Positions 8,034-18,351 are shown, numbered from the stretch's first letter. The stretch: DNA of 64,000 nucleotides from JBCBKU01 sp038521345 (GCA_038521345.1 JBCBKU010000012.1:1-64000), one strand, 5' to 3'. A program made the numbers and translations. Notes: generated by a model not told the origin, from the letters alone.

Positions 8034-8954
8034 TCAGAGCGCGAGGTTCGGGATGATCTGTTTCTTCCGGCTCATGATCCCGGGGAGGACCACATGATCG
8101 CCGCTGACCGTGGCGCCGAAGCTTTTCTCGGCCACCGTTTTGACGACGTCGTTCGGGACCAGAAGGGTCGCTTCTTCCTTGAGGATATCGACGACGAATA
8201 AAAGAACCTGATCAACACCGTCTTCGGCGGCGACCTTTGGCATGGTCTCGATCAGGCTCGCCTTGCGGCCAAGCGGGATCTCGGGCGCCGTTGTCTCGAG
8301 TACGGACACGCGGAACTTGGTCCCGCCGACTTCATATTCCTTCGAATCCATGCGGATCAGTTCGGCATCCGAAAACGCCGAGACATCGGATTTTGCCGCG
8401 AACATCTCGGCGGCGAAGTCCGGGATCGCAACGCCGAGATCGGTTGCCAGAGCCTCGGCCACGGCGCGGTCCTCGTCCGTGGTGGTGGGCGAGCGGAACT
8501 CAAGCGTGTCGGAAAGGATGCAGGACAGGATCGCGCCTTTGACGCCATCGGGCGCCTTGGACATGTCGTCGCCGATCATCTTCCAGAGGATGGTGGCGGT
8601 ACAGGCGACCGGTTCGACTCGGATCTGGATCGGGCCCTTGGTTTCGAGGCCGCCGACCAGCTTGTGGTGGTCGATGATGCCGCGAATATCGGCGGCGTTG
8701 ATGCCATCGGGCAGTTCGGCGGGGTTGTTCGTGTCGACGATCACGACCGGGGTGCCTTCGGCGACGCCGTCGATGATCCGCGGTTTGTCGAGGCCCCAGC
8801 GGTCGAGCATGAACTGGGCTTCGGTGTTGGGCTCGCCCAACAGGACGGGTTCGGCGGCGTCGCTCGCAACCTCGTTCAGGTACCAGGCCCAGATGATCGG
8901 GGATCCGGTCGAGTCGGTGTCAGGAGATTTGTGGCCGAAAACAAGGGTGGTCAT
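8034..8954 (-). CDS. ppaC: Manganese-dependent inorganic pyrophosphatase (family II)
   Basis: Hydrolyses pyrophosphate with Mn/Co. The 306-residue DHH-superfamily enzyme has all key motifs: GHKSPDTDS near the N-terminus, VDTNN, the DHHK triad and the C-terminal substrate loop MSRKKQI. It is the first gene of the minus-strand run down to ltaE. Family II enzymes are the exception in Proteobacteria generally but are common in Rhodobacteraceae. Confidence 0.95.
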   Translation of the reverse strand: MTTLVFGHKSPDTDSTGSPIIWAWYLNEVASDAAEPVLLGEPNTEAQFMLDRWGLDKPRIIDGVAEGTPVVIVDTNNPAELPDGINAADIRGIIDHHKLVGGLETKGPIQIRVEPVACTATILWKMIGDDMSKAPDGVKGAILSCILSDTLEFRSPTTTDEDRAVAEALATDLGVAIPDFAAEMFAAKSDVSAFSDAELIRMDSKEYEVGGTKFRVSVLETTAPEIPLGRKASLIETMPKVAAEDGVDQVLLFVVDILKEEATLLVPNDVVKTVAEKSFGATVSGDHVVLPGIMSRKKQIIPNLAL

Positions 8955-9270
8955 GGGGCGCGGTCCATCGTCACGAGAGGAAAATCGCGCCCCTTTTATG
9001 GGGGGGGTTGAGCGCTGTCACCCCCGACTTCGACCCTATCGTTGACTTGCCTCGGCGCAGGGATTAGCACGCCGCCACGGCAGAGGAGTTTTCCGACGAT
9101 GGACAAGACCGTCTGAGATGAAGGCCACGTGCGGGCGCGCCTGCACCCGATAGTCAATCCAATGCCGAAGGATGCCCTGACAATGGACAAGACCGAGTAA
9201 GCCGCGGTGCGGCTGCACGTATTCCGTCCGGTGCGCCGGATGACTTCTTTGTTCGACAATGAGGCGTCTT
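8955..9270. other. Intergenic region with repeated mini-ORF
   Basis: About 300 nt with no recognisable gene. It holds a 13-nt direct repeat ATGGACAAGACCG at 9099-9111 and 9183-9195; each copy is the start of a five-codon frame (Met-Asp-Lys-Thr-Val-stop and Met-Asp-Lys-Thr-Glu-stop). The first copy is preceded by AGAGGAG. It also holds the upstream region of the pyrophosphatase gene and of the possible small gene at 9271. Confidence 0.35.
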
Positions 9271-9462
9271 ATGCCGAAATCCAAAAAGCCCCGCGCGCCG
9301 CGTGCGCGCAAATCACCCGTGTCGAAAAAGGCCGGGTCTTTTCCGGGAACAGCGCTCAGCGCCGGCGTCCAATCCGGCGCGACGCCCGGGAAAGGTCGTC
9401 CGTCCGGGCCGTGGTCGCGCGGTCGGCCACCGCGCTTTCCCGGTCGGACCGGAGGGCGATAG
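9271..9462 (+). CDS. Possible small basic protein
   Basis: A 63-residue frame beginning MPKSKKPRAPRARKSP, extremely rich in Lys, Arg, Pro and Gly, with no hydrophobic core. ATG 9271 has GAGG six nt upstream, a good ribosome site. The composition would fit a nucleic-acid-binding disordered protein, but it is also what random GC-rich DNA can yield, and I know no family. It converges on the TraB/GumN gene. Confidence 0.35.
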   Translation: MPKSKKPRAPRARKSPVSKKAGSFPGTALSAGVQSGATPGKGRPSGPWSRGRPPRFPGRTGGR

Positions 9463-9514
9463 TCGCCCAATCCCCCCGTGCGGCCGGTCCCGCGCGGGGG
9501 GTATTCCCGCCAGA

Positions 9515-10495
9515 TCAGAAGCCGGGCAAGCGTTCGAGCGTATAGCCCATCCGGGCCAGCGCGCTCAGCACGCCGGTTTCGCCAGAGAGATGGGCGGCAC
9601 CAACGGCAATCAGCGCGTTCCGGCCGTCGAGCATTTCAGGCAGCGCGGTCTCCCATTGCTGGTTGCGCTGCACCAGAAGAACGCGGTCCATTTCATCGAA
9701 CATCGTGGCGCCATTGACCGGGTCCCAGTCCTCGGAGACGTGGCGTGAGAATTCCCAGATCTCGCGATGGCGCCCGGCGAAATAGCTTTCCTTCATCGTG
9801 TGAAAGAGATCTTTGCCCGCAGTCTCGAGCGCGATGGACGAGCGAAGCATCTCGACCTGCTCGTCAAGCGTTCCGCCCGCAAAAACATCGAAAAGCACAT
9901 CCGGGGTGTCGAGTGCCGCCGTGGGCAGGTTGCGTGCCTTCGCGGCCGCTTCGATCAGGCCGTCGAGCCCTTCCTCGCCCGATGTCATCGCGGGCAAGGC
10001 GCAGGGCGGGATCGACAGGGTGATGGCCAGAAGCCATGGCTGGTACTGGGAGGCCAGAAAGGGCGGGAGGCCCCGTGCCTCGGCCATGGCGGCGACCGCG
10101 GGCCAATCTTCACCCAGAAGGTCAATGAGTGACTTGCCGTCCCGGAGAAACATCAGCCGCGGTTCGGTGGACATGCGCGCATACATGGCCTGTTCGGTTT
10201 CCTCGGTGGCCTCGAGGATCACGAGATCTGCCGCGTCGATCCGGCCGCCGATCCGGGCCATGATATCGGGCAGTCGCGGGTCGGGCAGATGTAGCGTTCC
10301 CACGACCGTCACCTCCGACCCGGCACGAACCGCTGTCCAGACATTGCCCTCAGGATAGGGATGGGCCGCGACACCCGCATCGAGTTCTGCGCGGTCGTCA
10401 TCGGGTAACGTGTCGATAAGATTTGTTCCGGTACACGCCGCCTGTGCGATCACAGGGGCCAGAAGGAAGGCGGTGATAAGGAAGGCCTTGAACAT
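9515..10495 (-). CDS. TraB/GumN family protein, exported
   Basis: A 326-residue protein with a Sec signal peptide (hydrophobic residues 4-17, likely cleavage after AQA at about 19). The mature part has the family GTLH motif (VVGTLHLPDP) and, near the C-terminus, GRNALIAVGAAHLSGETGVL, the second conserved His block. TraB/GumN proteins are a metal-dependent hydrolase-like fold of unclear substrate in bacteria. ATG 10495 is required for the signal peptide. It is divergent from groES. Confidence 0.85.
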   Translation of the reverse strand: MFKAFLITAFLLAPVIAQAACTGTNLIDTLPDDDRAELDAGVAAHPYPEGNVWTAVRAGSEVTVVGTLHLPDPRLPDIMARIGGRIDAADLVILEATEETEQAMYARMSTEPRLMFLRDGKSLIDLLGEDWPAVAAMAEARGLPPFLASQYQPWLLAITLSIPPCALPAMTSGEEGLDGLIEAAAKARNLPTAALDTPDVLFDVFAGGTLDEQVEMLRSSIALETAGKDLFHTMKESYFAGRHREIWEFSRHVSEDWDPVNGATMFDEMDRVLLVQRNQQWETALPEMLDGRNALIAVGAAHLSGETGVLSALARMGYTLERLPGF

Positions 10496-10602
10496 GGCGG
10501 AAAATCCTGATCTTTGCTGCCGCGCCCAGTTACGCGACGGTCGCGGCAAATCTATGGCCGCCGCGGTACATTGCCAAATCCCGAAACTCTGTGATTGCCC
10601 CG

Positions 10603-10631
10603 TTGACACGCGCGCCGGTTGTCCCTAAATC
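10603..10631 (+). promoter_or_regulatory. groES-groEL promoter
   Basis: TTGACA at 10603-10608 and TAAATC at 10626-10631 are separated by 17 nt, a good sigma-70-type promoter. The -10 region also reads CCCTAAAT, partly like a sigma-32 element. The predicted start, near 10638, falls at the left edge of the CIRCE element. Confidence 0.7.
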
Positions 10632-10639
10632 CCCCGCCG

Positions 10640-10666
10640 TTAGCACTCATCAAGATTGAGTGCTAA
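10640..10666 (+). promoter_or_regulatory. CIRCE operator (HrcA binding site)
   Basis: Perfect match to the CIRCE inverted repeat: TTAGCACTC, nine spacer bases, GAGTGCTAA. It lies in the untranslated leader 31 nt before the groES start. HrcA repressor binding here blocks groESL transcription at normal temperature; hrcA is not in the window. Confidence 0.97.
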
Positions 10667-10697
10667 GACATCAACATGAACCAAGGAGCGTTCAGAC

Positions 10698-10985
10698 ATG
10701 GCATTCACTCCGCTTCATGACCGTGTGCTGGTCCGCCGCGTCGAAAGCGACGAGAAGACGTCCGGCGGCCTGATCATCCCCGACAGCGCAAAAGAAAAGC
10801 CCGCCGAGGGCGAAGTTGTGGCTGTGGGCAGCGGCGCCCGTGACGATGATGGCGACCGGATCGCGATGGACGTCAAGGAAGGCGACAAGATCCTATTCGG
10901 CAAGTGGTCGGGCACCGAAATCACGCTCGACGGCGAAGAACTTCTCATCATGAAGGAAAGCGACATCCTCGGCGTCATCAGCTGA
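10698..10985 (+). CDS. groES: Co-chaperonin GroES
   Basis: A 95-residue Cpn10 that caps the GroEL cavity. It begins MAFTPLHDRVLVRR and has the mobile loop around SDEKTSGGLIIPD, both typical. The ribosome site AAGGAGCG lies just upstream. It is first in the groESL operon, 45 nt before groEL, under the CIRCE element. Confidence 0.98.
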   Translation: MAFTPLHDRVLVRRVESDEKTSGGLIIPDSAKEKPAEGEVVAVGSGARDDDGDRIAMDVKEGDKILFGKWSGTEITLDGEELLIMKESDILGVIS

Positions 10986-11030
10986 GCCGATCTCGCCCCA
11001 CGAAACTGAATTCCCAAGGAAGGAGCCACC

Positions 11031-12677
<1,647 letters not shown>

Positions 12678-12702
12678 TCAAGCCGATCCCTTTGGATCAT
12701 GG

Positions 12703-12729
12703 AAGGGCGCCCCATGCGGGCGCCCTTTT
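12703..12729 (+). terminator. groESL rho-independent terminator
   Basis: A perfect 10-bp GC-rich stem (AAGGGCGCCC / GGGCGCCCTT) with a 5-nt loop, followed by TT and further pyrimidines. Confidence 0.9.
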
Positions 12730-12777
12730 CTTGTCCCGGGCCGCGTCCTATAACCCCGCAAAACGACGAGGCAGGGT

Positions 12778-13149
12778 ATGAAGAACGCGGCCGTCATACT
12801 GGGCATCCTTGGGGGTGTTCTTGGCATGATCACGGGATTTTTCGTCTACGGGTATATTGAGTTCCTGGGTTGGTTCGACACGCAGGTCGATCAGGATGTC
12901 CTGTCTCAGCCGGACAATCCCGGACGTCTACAGATCATTGGCATCGCCTCGCCGGTTCTGGCCATCGCCGGGGGCGCGATGTGCATGCCGCGGCCGGCGA
13001 TCGGGGCGGTACTCTTGACGGTGTCCGTCGCAGGCATGGTTTGGGCCTTCGGGTTCGGCGTTTTTACCATGTTCCCCATCGTCATGACCGGGCTTGCGGC
13101 CGTGTTCGCCATCCTCGGGCTGGCGACGAAAGAGCCCGGCACGCTCTGA
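12778..13149 (+). CDS. Small integral membrane protein
   Basis: A 123-residue protein with four hydrophobic segments (about residues 5-28, 55-70, 74-92 and 95-115) and short polar loops. No catalytic motif is visible and I do not recognise the family. A gap of 38 nt separates it from the next gene, so they may share a transcript starting after the groEL terminator. Confidence 0.7.
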   Translation: MKNAAVILGILGGVLGMITGFFVYGYIEFLGWFDTQVDQDVLSQPDNPGRLQIIGIASPVLAIAGGAMCMPRPAIGAVLLTVSVAGMVWAFGFGVFTMFPIVMTGLAAVFAILGLATKEPGTL

Positions 13150-13187
13150 CGCGGTCGGGCACAGCGCGTTGAAGAAGAGGCTATTCC

Positions 13188-13775
13188 ATGGACGTCCCAG
13201 CCTATGACGGTCGCGAAACGCGTGAGTTTCTTTACACCATACTTGAACCTGCGATGAGCCAGATCGAGCAACCCGGCGCGCTTGAGGCGCAACCGGGCGA
13301 AATCGCGGACGCGGTCGTGTTCCTGTCGTTCTTGTGGGCGGCGGTGGGCGAGTTTTCCGAAAGCCGTGCCATTTTCGCCGGTCAGTGGCGGCGTATACCC
13401 GCGGCCGAGCGGGTGGCGCGGAAGATCGGGGCCTCGCGTCTTGCGGACAAGTTGGCGGAAACCTGGGCCGAGGTTCAGACGCTCGACCCCGATCTGCTCG
13501 ACGCGCATGATCGGCGCGAACTGATTTGGGACCCTGCGGAGATCGCGGCCTATGACGCTCATAAAGGCCCGAAAGTGCCGCGAAGGGCGATCCCAGAAGC
13601 CATGGGCGAGCGGATATCCACGCTCGTGAATTATCGCTGGCAGGACGACATCGACCTGTTGCCGCTTGATGCCCCAGTGACGCCCGAAGGCGACGGCGAC
13701 TATCGGCTGGAAAACGCCGTGGCGGCGTATCTTTCGCGGGCGCTTGGCACTGGACATGGCGGAGGGACCTCCTAG
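13188..13775 (+). CDS. Conserved hypothetical protein
   Basis: A 195-residue soluble, mostly helical, acidic protein without signal peptide or membrane segment. It contains a hydrophobic helix VVFLSFLWAAVGEF (about residues 44-57) and a C-terminal segment ENAVAAYLSRALG. The coding frame is convincing by codon use, but I recognise no family. It precedes the dehydrogenase gene closely. Confidence 0.65.
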   Translation: MDVPAYDGRETREFLYTILEPAMSQIEQPGALEAQPGEIADAVVFLSFLWAAVGEFSESRAIFAGQWRRIPAAERVARKIGASRLADKLAETWAEVQTLDPDLLDAHDRRELIWDPAEIAAYDAHKGPKVPRRAIPEAMGERISTLVNYRWQDDIDLLPLDAPVTPEGDGDYRLENAVAAYLSRALGTGHGGGTS

Positions 13776-13808
13776 CATGCCGCACGAATGAGCCGGGGGG
13801 TGAGCCGC

Positions 13809-14672
13809 ATGCAGGAACGATTGAGCGTCGTGGGCCTTGGCCGTATGGGCCATGCTATGGCGGATCGTCTGGCTGCCGAGGGTCAGCAGGTGACTGGCTG
13901 GACCCGGTCCGGCGGCGATCCCGAGGCCGCAAAAGCGGCCGGGTATCAACTGGTTCCGGATCTGGCGGGGGCCGTCGCGGCGTCGGACATTCTGATCCTG
14001 TCGCTTTATGACGAAACCGCGGTTCGGTCGGTATTGGGGCAGCTTTCGGCAATGGATCTGGCCGGCAAGCTTGTGGTCGAGACAAGCACGGTTCCACCGG
14101 CCGTGGTGCGGGATTGCGAGGCCGCAATCGTGGCTGCCGGCGGCCGCTTGATCGACGCGCCCGTCTCGGGCGGCCCCGAGATGGTGATCGCCGGCACGAT
14201 CGGGCTTTATATCGGCGGGGCAGAAGCGGACACGGCGCGTTTTGCGCCTGTGGCTGCGCATCTGTCTTCTCGGGTCGTGCCGGTGGGTGCGCTTGGCGAC
14301 GGTGTGGCGGCGAAGATCGTCAACAACCTCGCGCTGGCCGGTGCCTTTGGCGCGACGATGGAGGCGCTGGAGGTCGGGCACGGCTTGGGACTGGATCTGG
14401 CCACCATGTTTGCAGTGCTGAAGGACAGTCCGGCGATCACGCCGATGGTGCGCGATCGGATCCCGATGATCCTTGGCGAGGATGACCGGGTCGGGTTCAC
14501 TGTGACCGCCGCACTGAAGGACGTGGATGTCTTTACCGGTGCGGCACAGGCGGTTGGTGCCGAGGTGACGGCTTATGGGGTGACCGCCGGGGCGTTTCAG
14601 GCCGCCGAGGCTGCGGGTTTGGGCGACAAGGACGTGGCGATTGCCATCCGCAAGCGTTTGGGCCTTGTGTGA
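13809..14672 (+). CDS. NAD(P)-dependent beta-hydroxyacid dehydrogenase (3-HIBADH family)
   Basis: A 287-residue 6-phosphogluconate-dehydrogenase-like enzyme. The Rossmann motif is VVGLGRMGHAMA at the N-terminus; DAPVSGGPEM is the substrate loop; the catalytic lysine is in AAKIVNNLA. Family members oxidise 3-hydroxyisobutyrate or tartronate semialdehyde, or reduce succinic semialdehyde or glyoxylate; which applies here is open. ATG 13809 is preferred (G-rich ribosome site GGGGGGTGAG just upstream) over ATG 13788. It overlaps the permease gene by GTGA. Confidence 0.87.
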   Translation: MQERLSVVGLGRMGHAMADRLAAEGQQVTGWTRSGGDPEAAKAAGYQLVPDLAGAVAASDILILSLYDETAVRSVLGQLSAMDLAGKLVVETSTVPPAVVRDCEAAIVAAGGRLIDAPVSGGPEMVIAGTIGLYIGGAEADTARFAPVAAHLSSRVVPVGALGDGVAAKIVNNLALAGAFGATMEALEVGHGLGLDLATMFAVLKDSPAITPMVRDRIPMILGEDDRVGFTVTAALKDVDVFTGAAQAVGAEVTAYGVTAGAFQAAEAAGLGDKDVAIAIRKRLGLV

Positions 14673-15535
14673 CGGGGGCACGTCTGGGTCTTTTGACCGC
14701 CCTCGCCATGGTGGCCTTTGCCGCCAATTCGCTCTTGAACCGCGCGGCGCTTCTGGATGAGGGGGCGGACCCGGCGGCCTTTGCGGCAGTAAGACTGGTG
14801 GCCGGCGCCGTGGCGCTTTGGGCGCTGGTGGCATGGCGCGGCGGCATCTGGTGGCCCGATATTCGCGGGGGCGTGGCCACCGCTGCGATGCTGGCGCTGT
14901 ATGCGGTGGGGTTTTCCTTTGCCTATGTGTCGATCGAGGCCGGGGCAGGGGCGCTGTTGCTCTTTGGGGGTGTGCAACTGACGATTCTTCTGGCGGCGCT
15001 GCTGGCTGGCGAGCGGCCAACGCCCCTGCGCTGGGCCGGCCTGGGCTTGGCTTTGGCCGGGCTGGTCCTGCTTTGCTGGCCGGCCGGAGATGTGGCGTTG
15101 CCGCCCGCGGGGATCGCGGCGATGCTGGCGGCGGCAGTCGGCTGGGGCATATACACGCTGATCGGGCGGGGCGCCGCGGATCCGTTGCGGGACACGGCGG
15201 GCGCCTTTGTTCTGGCGATGCCCTTGGGCCTTGGGGTCTGGGCGCTGGCGGGCGGCGGGATCGACGGTTCCGGGATCCTGCTGGCAGTGATCTCTGGCGC
15301 GGTAACCTCGGGGCTTGGCTATGCAATCTGGTACGCGGCGCTGCCGGGAATGAGCCGAAGTGCCGCCGGACTTGTCCAGCTGACGGTGCCGGTCATCGCT
15401 GCGACCGCAGGGGCGCTTTTCCTGGCCGAAATCATCACGGGGCGCATTCTCGGCGCTGCGATTCTCGTGCTGGGTGGTGTCGCGTTGGGCCTTTGGGCCG
15501 GGGATCAACGCACGAGCGGTTCGAGCGGGTCATAA
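14669..15535 (+). CDS. EamA/DMT family permease
   Basis: A 288-residue inner membrane protein with ten hydrophobic helices and two EamA repeats, the drug/metabolite transporter fold. The substrate is unknown; relatives export amino acids, purines or drugs. The start is GTG 14669, overlapping the dehydrogenase stop by four bases (GTGA), so translation is coupled. The last 31 nt overlap the Nudix gene on the other strand. Confidence 0.87.
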   Translation: MTGARLGLLTALAMVAFAANSLLNRAALLDEGADPAAFAAVRLVAGAVALWALVAWRGGIWWPDIRGGVATAAMLALYAVGFSFAYVSIEAGAGALLLFGGVQLTILLAALLAGERPTPLRWAGLGLALAGLVLLCWPAGDVALPPAGIAAMLAAAVGWGIYTLIGRGAADPLRDTAGAFVLAMPLGLGVWALAGGGIDGSGILLAVISGAVTSGLGYAIWYAALPGMSRSAAGLVQLTVPVIAATAGALFLAEIITGRILGAAILVLGGVALGLWAGDQRTSGSSGS

Positions 15536-15948
15536 AGTGCCGCCGTGCCCCAGGCCGCGTCGGCGAGACTGTCCGGCTTGTGGCGGAGCGCGGCGAGTTC
15601 GGCCCGTGTGACGAACGCGCGACGGGTCACGATCCCCTCGGGATCCGTCCAATCCGAGCACAGGGTTCCGGACTGGACCCGGCACCGGAAATAGATGTCG
15701 ACCTGATGAAAGGTGCCATCCGGATCGTGGAATTCGTTGACAAGGCATGGCGCGCCCACCTCTACGGTCAGCCCGGTTTCCTCGTGAATTTCCCGGATCA
15801 GGTTGTCGGGAAGCGAGGCACCGCGTTCAACCCCGCCACCGGGCGCGCACCAGAGATCCGAACCGGTCTCGTCCTTCCACGCGTTGACCATTAGGAGCCG
15901 GTCGTTTTGCAGGACAAGTCCCCGCACGGCGAGCCGGGGCGCGGTCAT
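15505..15948 (-). CDS. Nudix hydrolase
   Basis: A 147-residue Nudix protein. The box runs from GGGVERGAS to REIHEETGL: the metal-binding REx2EE core is intact, but the Glu normally seven residues before the RE pair is Ala (in RGASLPD). Enzymes of this size hydrolyse nucleoside diphosphate derivatives; the substrate is not predictable. ATG 15948 overlaps the purK stop by four bases (ATGA), so it forms an operon with purE and purK. Confidence 0.88.
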   Translation of the reverse strand: MTAPRLAVRGLVLQNDRLLMVNAWKDETGSDLWCAPGGGVERGASLPDNLIREIHEETGLTVEVGAPCLVNEFHDPDGTFHQVDIYFRCRVQSGTLCSDWTDPEGIVTRRAFVTRAELAALRHKPDSLADAAWGTAALYDPLEPLVR

Positions 15949-17015
15949 GACACTCCGGTCACGCGGTTGACGTGCCCCATCTTGCGTCCCGGGCGGATTT
16001 TGGACTTGCCATAGAGATGCAGCCGCGCGCCGGATCGGGCCAGTTCCGGAATCCGGTCCATATCGGCGCCGATGAGGTTCTCCATCGTGACGTCGGTGTG
16101 GCGCGTGCCGTCGCCAAGCGGCCAACCGGAGATTGCGCGGATATGCTGTTCAAACTGGTCGATTGCGCAACCGGCTTCCGTCCAGTGTCCGGAATTGTGC
16201 ACGCGGGGCGCAAACTCGTTCACGACAAAGCCCGACGCGGTATCGAAGAGCTCGACCCCGATCACCCCAACATAGTCAAGCGCCGTCAGGATCCGGGTGG
16301 CAATGGCTATGGCGTCGGTCGCACGGGCCTCGGAGATCGGCGCGGGCACCGTCGTTGTGCGCAGGATCCCGTCATGGTGCACGTTGGCACCCGGGTCGTA
16401 GGCCGCGATCTGGCCGTCGAGGCCGCGCGCGGCGATCACCGAGATCTCGCGGTCGAAAGTCACCCGCCCTTCGAGGATTGCCGGCGTACCGCGGAGCGCC
16501 GCGAGCCCGGCTTCGACATCGTCGGCGGTGTCGAGCCGGACCTGGCCTTTGCCGTCATAGCCCATCCGCCGAGTCTTCAGGATTGCAGGCGCGCCGACCG
16601 TCTGGATTGCGGCGGCGAGCGTGTCTGGGCCATCGACAGGGGCGAAAGGGGCGGTGGAAAGTCCCAGGCCGGTGAGAAAGAGCTTTTCGGTCAGCCGGTC
16701 TTGACTGGTGGCGAGCGCAGATCGGCCGGGATGGATCGGGCGGCGTGCCTCGATCAGGTCGAGGGCAGCGGTGGGAATGTTCTCGAATTCATAGGTTACG
16801 ACATCGACGGCTTCGGCGAAGGCGCGGAGTGCGTCGCCATCATCATAGGCGTGTGCCGTGTGGCAGAGCGCGACTTCGGCCGCGGGGGCGGCTGGGTCGG
16901 GGTCGTAGATATGTGCATGGAACCCGAGCCGGGCCGCCGCGATGGCCAGCATCCGGCCAAGCTGTCCGCCACCCAGAATGCCAATCGTGCTGCCCCTACG
17001 CAGTGCGTCACGCAT
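15945..17015 (-). CDS. purK: N5-carboxyaminoimidazole ribonucleotide synthase
   Basis: ATP-grasp enzyme of purine synthesis that carboxylates AIR with bicarbonate to N5-CAIR, which PurE then isomerises. The 356-residue protein starts near TIGILGGGQLGRMLA, followed by TYEFENIP, the ATP-grasp lysine region LKTRRMGYDGKG, and NEFAPRVHNSGHWT near the C-terminus. ATG 17015 overlaps purE by 8 nt. The longer open frame upstream lies within purE and is not conserved. Confidence 0.95.
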   Translation of the reverse strand: MRDALRRGSTIGILGGGQLGRMLAIAAARLGFHAHIYDPDPAAPAAEVALCHTAHAYDDGDALRAFAEAVDVVTYEFENIPTAALDLIEARRPIHPGRSALATSQDRLTEKLFLTGLGLSTAPFAPVDGPDTLAAAIQTVGAPAILKTRRMGYDGKGQVRLDTADDVEAGLAALRGTPAILEGRVTFDREISVIAARGLDGQIAAYDPGANVHHDGILRTTTVPAPISEARATDAIAIATRILTALDYVGVIGVELFDTASGFVVNEFAPRVHNSGHWTEAGCAIDQFEQHIRAISGWPLGDGTRHTDVTMENLIGADMDRIPELARSGARLHLYGKSKIRPGRKMGHVNRVTGVS

Positions 17016-17499
17016 CCCCGGGGGTCTCCGGGATCGAAGCGGCAAGGTCCGCGCGCCATGCATCAAGACGATCGGCCAGCGCGGGTTCGGACAGGGCAAG
17101 GATCCCCGCCGCCATCAGGCCCGCATTTGCCGCGCCGCCGATGGCCATGGTGGCCACGGGGAATCCGCGCGGCATCTGGACGATGGAATAGAGGCTGTCC
17201 AGCCCGCCAAGCGCCTTGGTCTCGACAGGCACGCCGATGACGGGCAATCGGGTCTTCGAAGCCATCATGCCCGGCAGATGTGCCGCGCCGCCGGCGCCGG
17301 CGATAATGACCTTGAGCCCGCGGTCGATGGCAGTGCGCCCATAATCCCAAAGCCGGTCAGGCGTGCGATGGGCCGAAACGATGCGTGCCTCGTGTGAAAC
17401 GCCAAGCGCGTCGAGGACATCGGCCGCGGCGCGCATGGTGGGCCAGTCCGAGGTGCTGCCCATGATGATGCCCACTGCGGGCGCTCTGTCGCTGGCCAT
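17008..17499 (-). CDS. purE: N5-CAIR mutase
   Basis: Class I PurE, 163 residues, converting N5-CAIR to CAIR. Conserved loops are IIMGSTSDW, the SAHRTPDR catalytic loop, GAGGAAHLPGM and MAIGGAANAG. ATG 17499 is chosen over a start eight codons upstream because GGAGGG lies five bases before it. It is first in the purE-purK-Nudix operon. Confidence 0.96.
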   Translation of the reverse strand: MASDRAPAVGIIMGSTSDWPTMRAAADVLDALGVSHEARIVSAHRTPDRLWDYGRTAIDRGLKVIIAGAGGAAHLPGMMASKTRLPVIGVPVETKALGGLDSLYSIVQMPRGFPVATMAIGGAANAGLMAAGILALSEPALADRLDAWRADLAASIPETPGDA

Positions 17500-17546
17500 C
17501 GGGCCCTCCGTCGCTGGGAACATGCCTTATGCGCGAGGGGCGCGGG

Positions 17547-17747
17547 TCACGCAATGATGTCGGGGGTCAACCGATCTTCAATGCGAGAGATCCTGTCCTT
17601 CAACGAGAGTTTCTTTTTTTTCAGGCGTTGAAGGGTGATCTGGTCGGCAATGGCGCGCTCTTGAAGGGCGTGAATGGCCTCGTCCAAGTCGCGATGTTCG
17701 CGCCGGAGTTCCTCAAGGGTGACACGCAGGACTTCGTCCGGGGTCAT
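17547..17747 (-). CDS. YdcH-like DUF465 protein
   Basis: A 66-residue coiled-coil protein. LEELRREHRDLDEAI and QRLKKKKLSLKDRI are the DUF465 hallmark; the family's function is unknown. A GGAGG sits about 25 nt before the ATG, unusually far, while nothing strong lies closer, so the start might be a non-standard codon nearer the GGAGG. Divergent from hsp20. Confidence 0.85.
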   Translation of the reverse strand: MTPDEVLRVTLEELRREHRDLDEAIHALQERAIADQITLQRLKKKKLSLKDRISRIEDRLTPDIIA

Positions 17748-17835
17748 TTCGCCAGGGGGTTGGATCTGATGCCTCCTCGTTCGAGCCCGAACGAGACTAG
17801 CCGAGCCATCGGGACGCGCCAAGGCCCGCCGCGGA

Positions 17836-17864
17836 CTTGCAGGCTCCGTTTCAACGCCCCATAT
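17836..17864 (+). promoter_or_regulatory. Sigma-32 (RpoH)-type heat-shock promoter
   Basis: CTTGCAG at 17836-17842 and CCCCATAT at 17857-17864, 14 nt apart, match the RpoH consensus (CTTGAAA, CCCCATNT). It lies about 60 nt before hsp20, as expected for a heat-shock gene. Confidence 0.75.
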
Positions 17865-17926
17865 CTTGCGAGCCGGTCGCCGTTTGGGGCCGGTGTACCC
17901 GGGTCGCTTCTTCAAGGACGCGTGAC

Positions 17927-18340
17927 ATGAGCAAATTGACTTTGGGATCGCATCCCTTTCTCCTCGGCTTCGAACAGCTGGAACGGCTGGTCGAACGCAC
18001 GGCAAAGGCCGAGGGCAACGGGTATCCCCCGTTCAATATCGAGCAGACATCGGACACGAGTTACCGGATCACACTGGCGGTGGCGGGCTTTGGCGAAGCC
18101 GACCTGTCGATCACGGTCGAGGATCGTAGCCTTGTGGTGCGCGGGCGGACGAAGGACGATGCCGAAGGGCGGGTCTTTCTGCACCGGGGCATCGCCGCGC
18201 GACAGTTTCAGCGCAGCTTCGTCCTGGCCGACGGGGTCGAGGTGGCGGGAGCCAAGATGGAAAACGGGCTTTTACACGTGGATTTGACCCGGGCAGTGCC
18301 GGAATCCACGGTGCGCACCATACATATAAATAACGAGTAA
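17927..18340 (+). CDS. Small heat-shock protein, Hsp20/IbpA type
   Basis: A 137-residue alpha-crystallin-domain chaperone that holds unfolded proteins. PPFNIEQTSDTSYRITLAVAGF is split by the usual IbpA-like start of the crystallin domain; ENGLLHVDL is the conserved end block. ATG 17927 gives the standard MSKLTLGSHPFLLGF N-terminus; longer frames upstream run through the promoter. DUF1150 follows after 11 nt. Confidence 0.93.
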   Translation: MSKLTLGSHPFLLGFEQLERLVERTAKAEGNGYPPFNIEQTSDTSYRITLAVAGFGEADLSITVEDRSLVVRGRTKDDAEGRVFLHRGIAARQFQRSFVLADGVEVAGAKMENGLLHVDLTRAVPESTVRTIHINNE

Positions 18341-18351
18341 GGAGGCAGAGG

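Noticed and set aside
12906..15326. An 806-codon open frame on the minus strand
   Set aside because: It lies antisense to four well-supported plus-strand genes and its Arg/Pro/His-rich composition is typical of GC-rich shadow frames.
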